NCBI GenBank assembly: GCA_021018995.1
Contig: CM037588.1
Location: forward strand, 141,233,725-141,297,724
DNA from: Chloranthus sessilifolius
Lineage: Eukaryota; Streptophyta; Magnoliopsida; Chloranthales; Chloranthaceae
Length of the DNA: 64,000 nt
Direction of reading: 5' to 3'
Shown: in pieces, positions 57,952-64,000 of the stretch
Position numbering within the stretch: position 1 is the first letter of the stretch
Layout of the letters: every line of letters begins with the position of its first letter
The notes under the pieces: model-generated
Told to the model about the DNA's origin: nothing
Seen by the model: the letters and a program-made list of their open reading frames with translations, nothing else
Database searches by the model: none
Position numbers and translations under genes: made by a program

Positions 57952-58360
57952 CTTCCCATACAACGAATCATTGAGAGGAGGCCGCCGATCTTCCAAACTA
58001 GATGTAAGTAAACACCGACCGTCGAGGCCATCAAAGCAACACCTAGCGACAGATAAACCTACCAAAAAAGATTCATTAAAATAAAATATTACAATCTCCA
58101 TTAGAACAACAAACAGAGAATTGTACATCAGATTTTTTATTTTTTTTTTAAGATTAGGTCACACAAGAGATATAGCTCAAGCATAATGAAAAAAAAAATC
58201 TATTTCCAACCGAGAGGACTATTTTGGGCCATCATTTTTCAAAAATAAGACTGCTTTAGACTGCCCTTTTTCTTCTATTTTGACGTAGTGATCTGGATCT
58301 AGATTTCATTGATTGGAACCATCTACTCTAAGAAAGATGGTGAATACTGGTAATAAATGA
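57952..58360. other. Unannotated sequence right of LTR G
   Basis: No recognised gene. A minus-strand frame up to 58128 crosses the G insertion point but shows no family motif. Confidence 0.4.
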
Positions 58361-58518
58361 GATTTGAAGAAGGAGAAGAAGAAGGTCGAGCAACCTTGAT
58401 TTCTGGTGAGCTAGGTTTTCCATGGATTCGTCTTGAAGAGATTTGAAGAAGGAGACAAAGCAGATTGAGCAACCTCGATTTCCGGCGAGCTAGGGTTTCC
58501 ATGGAGTCGTCTTGCAGA
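58361..58518. repeat. 79-bp tandem duplication
   Basis: Copies start at 58361 and 58440 with GATTTGAAGAAGGAGA and contain GAGCTAGG(G/T)TTTCCATGGA. They differ at about ten positions. Confidence 0.88.
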
Positions 58519-58908
58519 GCTTTAAAGAATGAGAAGAAGAAGATCTGGAGATTGGGGCTCGGAATTCACCAATCTGAGATTGGGAATCACTTCGTCGGTC
58601 TGCAATTGGTAGTCGGCGATAGTTAGGGTTGTTGGCGAGGGATGAAAAACGAGAGAAAAATAAGAATGAGAGAAAAAAATTTGTGCGACTGAAAAGTTTG
58701 CGAAAGCTTTTATATACGCATGCATCAGTAAGTGTTGTTTTAGGTTGAATTGCTCTTTTTTACTAATAAAATGATAAAGGTATGGCAGCAATAAAGAATA
58801 GCCAAAATAAGAATAAAAAGGGTATGAAAATCGATTGAACACAACAGCAAAACAAATACACAATCCTGTAAGATCCAGGGCTATTGTAGCAAGTTTTGAT
58901 AAGTAAAA

Positions 58909-58997
58909 GTTTGTCCCACAGGGAATGATGATCTAAAAACTATAGTAAACTATAGAGTTTGTCCCACGGGGAGTGATGATCTAAAAACTATAGTAAA
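58909..58997. repeat. 48-bp tandem duplication
   Basis: GTTTGTCCCAC(A/G)GGGA(A/G)TG... is repeated at 58909 and 58957. Confidence 0.9.
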
Positions 58998-59197
58998 TCT
59001 CCATATCTGCTAAAGATCTCGGAACACTAAACCTAAACTAGAAAGCAAGGTAAAGAGAGGGTGTTTTTGGGTTGTCACAAACTAAACTAAAAACTAGATA
59101 TAAAGAAAGAGAGTGAAGATGGGTTGGTAAAATAAAATAGAAAATATGGGAAAGTAGACAATTATGGGCTAATCTTCACTGCAAAACAGATCAAGAG

Positions 59198-59985
59198 TTG
59201 GATCTGCAGCAGTCCTTCACTTGGCTACAAGCACAAGTGCAAGGTAGAAGAATCCAGCTCAACCCTGTGATCTACACTAATCTTAGGGTAATATCTTGTC
59301 CACTCAAATGGTTACAGGAAATCCCAGGGATGTGATCTAATCATAGGTGCTAAGGTTGAAACAGGAACACCATTACAGACACTATATTTGTAAGGCTACA
59401 AGCTCATGCATCCATAAGAGCAAACAATCCATGAAGATCTAGTAAAAATCACAAGATATCACAAATTGAATGGGGCATTGAAATCAGTTAGTCATTTCTA
59501 CAAAGAAGCTTGTAATGACCAAGCTCTCAAGTCTGCAATCTCTACAAGACTCCAGATCTCATCACTGAAAATGGTATTATAAAAATAAAGGAGGGGATTG
59601 GATCAGCAACAATCCTTCACGTGGCTATAAGCACAAGTATAAGGAAAAAGAATCCAACTCAACCTTAACATCTAGACTAATCCTAGGGTTATATTCTGTC
59701 CACTTAAATGGTCATAGAATATCCCATAGATATGATCCAGTCAAGGGGTTAAAGCTAGAACAATAAACTCACTGCAACTACTTTGTTTGCAAGGCTACAA
59801 GATCATGCAACCATAAGAGCATAAAACCCATACAAATCTTAATGAAAAACTACAAGAAAAACAAATTATATGAATCAATAAAACCAGTTGTTCATTGATA
59901 AAAAAAAACTTACAATGACTTGACTCTCAAGGCTGCAGTCTCTGCAAGATTCCAATCTCCTTACAATGTCATGACAATAATAGAT
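59198..59985. repeat. About 400-bp diverged direct repeat
   Basis: The blocks 59198-59575 and 59598-59985 align over their length at an offset of about 400 bp, with shared phrases such as ATCCTTCAC or GTCCTTCAC, TATAAGCACAAG and CAAGGCTGCAGTCTCTGCAAG. Both are A-rich and non-coding. Confidence 0.75.
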
Positions 59986-60339
59986 TACAGCTCAAAATAA
60001 GCCTAGCTACTACAAAGATTTAGCCCAACATTATTGTTGAGATAAGAAAAGAAGAAGAAAATGAAAAAAAAGGAAAATCCTAACCCTAAAATGAGCACAG
60101 GTTGAAAATATCATGGCTGCCTTTTACAAAACAGCTTACATCTATTTATACAACCCATAAAACAATAAAGTGTTTTGGATAATAAGAAAAAAGGAAAAAT
60201 CAAAACAATGGGAGATACTGTTGTGGCTCATTCTCAGTCAAGTGTTGCCCCTAGTCGTGAGGAAAAGCACAGCACACTTGGACGGGTGTCCCAGGTGCTA
60301 TGGAGTTCCAAAAATACCCTTGAAGTTTGAATATAAATG

Positions 60340-60870
60340 CTGGAGCTCGAGCCTCAAGTGGATGGGATGCATTCTGAAGGTTCCTCAAGTGGTTGGGGTG
60401 CTTCAGCAGTTCAACTCAACAGGTTCTAGTGCTTCAGGCAGCAACTCGACTGGATAGTTTCATAAGTGCTCGACAGGTTAAATGGCTTCAAAATACAACT
60501 CGACAGGATGCTTCAGAACTGCTCGAGTGGATGGTTTTGAAGCTGGTCGACAAGTACAATGCAGCATCCACTCGACAGGTTCAATGCTTTAACTATAAAG
60601 TGCTCGAGAACTACTCAAGATTGAAGTTCTGAAGGTGCATCTACTTAAGAACTACTCGAGTAGATGTTGTTTGAAAGCCTAGATCCTCTCGAGAGCTGCT
60701 CAACATTCGATTTCTGGAGGTGCATTCTACTTGAGCTTCTTGATAGGTTGATTGTGAAGACACAGAGCTGCTCGACAGCTGCTGGAGCTAAAGGTTCTGA
60801 AGGGTGCATTTACTCGACAGCTGCTCGAGCTGAGATTGCTAAAGGTGTTTAACTGCTCGAGGTGTATGTT
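60340..60870. repeat. CTCGAG/CTCGACAG word array
   Basis: More than 15 words of the types (T/A)CTCGAG, CTCGACAG and TCGACAGG, many preceded by GCTTCAG or AACTG, fill about 530 bp. It resembles the dyad arrays of the gypsy LTRs in density, but I see no LTR boundary around it. Confidence 0.75.
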
Positions 60871-61810
60871 ATGCATCTCTGTTGTTTTGTATAGCCTGCT
60901 GCAGCACTCCATTATGCTTGGGCCCCACTTTCTTTCATTGTAGGACTTCTAGGGGTCCAAGGCATGCTAAATAGCCCCTATGGTGTGGGCCACCATGGTT
61001 CAATCACAGTAATTCCCATTAGCTCTACAGCTTGATTCTAATTTCTTTCTTCTTGGCTCTCATTAAATGGATTGCTGCACTATTATGCAGTTTATTGCTA
61101 GCTATAAAAACACACTGAAAAATCAGTTACTAAACAGCTCAAAGGTCTATTTAAGGCTAGGTTAGGAGGTGGAAAGTGGCATAATTCAGAGATGAACAGT
61201 ATGTAGTCAATTTTTTTAAAGAATCGATTGTTTTAAGCATTCAATTTTTTTACCACTGGTGGTAGCAGTCGTTCTTGTTTTACTACTACTATCATTTTTT
61301 CCTTATTTTCATATAGTGAATGATAGGCCCATGGTCTCAAGATCCATTTTGTAAAAGATTAAAATAAAAAATAGTCTCGATCTGTCTGATTGAAAGAAGT
61401 GAACAACTTAAGCACATGAAGCCCTACAAAGAAGAATCTTGGGTTGAAAATAATGAAACAATAATTACAACACCTAAATGACTGCTGTAGGCAGTTGATT
61501 TATGTATCACTCCTTCCAGTCGTCGTTCTTTTCACTACTAATTTTTTTTCTCATGTTTGCGTAGCGAAAAATGATTGGTTTCTTGTATTTAAACTATTGA
61601 CTTGGACTGTCGATTTTTGTCCGACTAATTGTGTCTGTCATTTTCTTCTCACTACTAGTGTAATTTTTTCTTCATTTTCACATAGTGTGGTAACGGGGTC
61701 GTGCACCTACACACAAAATAAATTTTCCATAACGGTTGCCTTCTTTCATAAGGGCAAAAGAGATGTTTGGATAGCATTCGGTGCTCTCATTTTGCACATC
61801 AAAGTTTGTG
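60871..61810. other. Intergenic stretch without recognised gene
   Basis: T-rich sequence with three loosely similar segments (TTCTTTTCACTACTA...ATTTTC..ATAG) at about 61270, 61520 and 61640. No gene seen. Confidence 0.5.
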
Positions 61811-61857
61811 TTATATATATATATATATATATATATATCTGTGTGTGTGTGTGTGTT
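61811..61857. repeat. (TA)n-(GT)n compound microsatellite
   Basis: About 14 TA units followed by about 8 GT units. Confidence 0.95.
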
Positions 61858-62039
61858 GTGTCTCATAAATGGAAGAGAGGCTTACGGCTTAGGGCTCGTT
61901 ATTTTGATGGAGGTGGAGAATGAGCACATGTCGCGATTGTGCACATGAAAGTCCTTCCATGGAGAAAAGCAAGAGGTTGTGCAAGCTTTAGAATAAGAGG
62001 GTCATGAAAGGTTGAGCATGGCATGAAATTTGATGTTCA

Positions 62040-62361
62040 TCATCTTCATCACATATTTCTTTAAAAGAGGTAGGGATTTGCAAGGTTATCAGTAAAGAGG
62101 ATTCACACTACTAAGGTTTTGTATTTTGAACTCACACAATTCCTGTTCATGCTTTGTATATTTATACAACCCGAGAGGCCTAATTTTAGGCATTCAAAAA
62201 TATGTAACTGAAAAGCAAATTTACAATCACAATTAATAGCAATATTTACAAAGATAAGAAATGGATCCTATAATCATGGGAGGCACAAAATCTGGTGATG
62301 TTCATGGTAACAACTAGGCTTGAGTTGGCACTTGTCTGAAATCATTAGTTTCCTTGATACA
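62040..62361 (-). repeat. Probable 3' LTR of copia H
   Basis: On the minus strand a purine-rich CTTGCAGGGG precedes TGTATCAAGG at 62361. The following 300 bp contain GTATAAATATAC (TATA-like) at about 62155-62170, as expected for an LTR. The distal boundary near 62040 is a guess, since no second LTR is in the window. Confidence 0.45.
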
Positions 62362-62409
62362 CCCCTGCAAGAACAAGCTACCATAAGATAGGTCGATCTT
62401 GTTTCGTGG

Positions 62410-62955
62410 CTAGTCTGTCCTTTGTCTTGAAAGTGGCTTGGTGAGTAAATCTGTGAGCTGGTCGTTAGTGTGAACATGCCGAACATTAAGAATTTTTTTC
62501 TCAACCAAATCTTGCATAAAGTGAATGTCTACATGGATATGCTTCATCCTTGAATGCTGGACAGGATTAAAACTCAGTTGGATTGAGCCCAAATTATCAC
62601 ACAAGAGTAAGGGTGGTTGTGATAATTTAAACTTTATTTCTTGAAATAGAGATAGTAGCCACATGGACTCTACTGCAGCCGTTGCTAAATCCATATATTC
62701 AGCTTCAGTTGATGACCGTGCAATGGCATGTTGCTTTTTAGAGCTCCATGAAATGGGTGTGTGACCAGCGAAGAGGAGATAATCTGAAGTTGATCTTCTG
62801 TCATCCAAACTACCAGCACAATCAGCATCCGAGAAGCATGTGAGTGTTGGGCTTGATGTTTTTCTGATATTCATGCCATGAAAAATGGTGTTCTTCAAGT
62901 ATCGCAATAGTCTTTTAGTGGCTGTCTAGTGGATCTGTGTGGGGCGATGCATAAA
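62410..62955 (-). pseudogene. RNase H of copia H
   Basis: MRYLKNTIFHGM, FSDADCAGSLDDRRST (usual FSDADWAG), RSSTEAEYMDLA, LLLCDNLGSIQL, HSRMKHIHVDIHF and VHTNDQLTDLLTKPL, then TAG. The frame is intact from 62410 to 62907, with one stop near 62928 linking to RT. Typical copia RNase H. Confidence 0.93.
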
Positions 62956-63780
62956 CTATGAGAGTTTATTCACGGTGAAGCTTATATCATGTCGAGTTAA
63001 GGACAAGTATTGCAATGCTCCAATCACTCTATGATATTCGGTTGAATTAATGGATGGCGAACCATCTGCCAGCTTTAGAGAAACCGATGTAGAGAGAGGA
63101 GTTGTGACATCCTTGGCTCCAGCCATACTTGTCTTAGCAAGTATATCTCGGATATACTTATGTTGAGTTAGAAACAAGTTGTCTTTGGTAAGAATTACCT
63201 CAACACTGAGGAAAAAATGTAAGGACCCCAAATCTTTGATGGAGAATTTTTGTCCAAGTTGATCAATAATGCTTGTAACAAATCTTCAATTGCTTCCAAT
63301 GAGAATCAAATCATCGACATAAACTAGGCAATAGGCAAGTATAGAACCATCATAAAACACAAATAGAGAAGAGTCGGATTTAGCATTGATGAAACCAAAT
63401 TCTAACAGTGCCTATTTGAGAGCAGAGTACTAAGCACGAGGTGATTGTTTTAGCCCATATATTGCCTTTGTAAGACAACAAACATGATCTGGTTTTTTTG
63501 GACTCCTAAAACCAGGTGGCTGCTTCATATACACCTTTTCTATGAGATGCCCATGAAGAAAGGCATTATTGATGTCTAATTGGTTTAGAGAACCTTGCAT
63601 AATAGCAAGGGTTAAGATAGTGCATATGGTGACCGGTTTGATGGCAGGATTGAATGTCTCTTTGTAATCTAGTCCTGGTCTCTGATTAAACCCTTTGGCC
63701 ACAAGTTCGGCCTTGAATCGATCAATAGATCCATTATCATGCCTCTTAATCCGAAACACCCACTTACAGCCAACAATATT
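62956..63780 (-). pseudogene. Reverse transcriptase of copia H
   Basis: The N-terminal part (63430-63780) reads NIVGCKWVFRIKRHDNGSID, VAKGFNQRPGLDYKETFNP and LDINNAFLHGHL. The catalytic YVDDLI is at about 63308-63325. The C-terminal part (62956-63231) reads HFFLSVEVILTKDNLFLTQ and ALQYLSLTRHDISFTVNKL. Frameshifts lie near 63235 and 63425. The frame is cut at 63781 by LTR I. H is a different copia lineage from D. Confidence 0.93.
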
Positions 63781-64000
63781 TGTAACATCCCTGAATTTTG
63801 GGCGTTGAACAGTGTCCTCGGGATGCGTGCCCAACTGGTCATAGGTTTGACCAAGTGAAAGTCAATTTGATGACTGTGATTTCAACTTAGGTTGATGCTA
63901 TAAGTAAGTGTGTGTAGTTTAAAACTAAGTAAGAGATAGCATACACCTATCTTGGGTGTATATGCTTTACGCCAAGCAATAGAGAGAGTTAAGAGGGTTT
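63781..64000 (+). mobile_element. Start of Ty3/gypsy LTR I (C family)
   Basis: TGTAACATCCC starts directly inside the RT of copia H and is followed by GCCCAACTGGTCATAGG, matching the C and F LTR starts. It runs off the window. The 5 bp before it are ATATT, the expected TSD. Confidence 0.9.

Noticed and set aside
61495-61923. 142-codon open frame
   Set aside because: It reads through the (TA)n-(GT)n microsatellite (IYIYIY, CVCVC) and has no family motif; chance frame.

Overview
The window is repeat-dense nuclear DNA from a seed plant, most likely a large-genome dicot. The evidence is nested Ty3/gypsy chromoviruses of about 2.5 kb LTR length, Ty1/copia elements with initiator-Met-type primer sites, a CACTA DNA transposon, several solo LTRs and A+T-rich spacers. 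No intact host gene is visible. The only host-derived sequence I recognise is one exon of a BRE1/HUB-type E3 ligase.

Layout. 1-3507: end of a Tat/Ogre-like element (X). 3508-6481: 3' tail and LTR of gypsy A. 6698-8499 plus 33625-34480: a minus-strand gypsy solo LTR (E), split by the minus-strand copia element D (8500-33624, TSD GTTCA). D itself holds the full gypsy chromovirus C (14604-27619, plus strand, TSD AGTTA) and the solo LTR F (28532-31062, minus strand, TSD CATTT). 34745-40476: a non-autonomous CACTA element (TSD TCT). 40718-40924: HUB-like exon. About 43136-43545 and from 54811: a copia-LTR-like remnant (J), split by the full-length gypsy B (43546-54805, TSD TTTTA). 55709-57951: gypsy solo LTR G. 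58-62 kb: low-copy repeats and a CTCGAG-word array. About 62040-63780: minus-strand copia H, cut at 63781 by another gypsy LTR (I).

The shared architecture is the main point. Elements C, B and D each carry, after pol, a spacer with short dyad repeats and then an accessory ORF (aORF) of one apparent family, 'putative plant transposon protein'. The dyad word in that spacer is the same one found in that element's own LTRs. In the gypsy group the words share the half-sites TTCGA and TCGAA around a family-specific core of 3-4 bases: TTAA in C and F, TGG or GGG in B, ACT or ACA in E and G, CCGA or TCAA in A. In copia D and remnant J the word is ACGGACGTCCGT. The gypsy LTRs also share a possible intron (AG|GTAGG to CAG|G, about 0.7-0.9 kb), followed by a short acidic reading frame ending like EEFF. 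I infer a cis-trans system of retrotransposon-encoded factor plus cognate repeats; no such function is shown by the sequence alone.

Most coding regions are broken by stops, frameshifts or deletions. B combines almost identical LTRs with a missing reverse transcriptase, which suggests recent mobilisation in trans.
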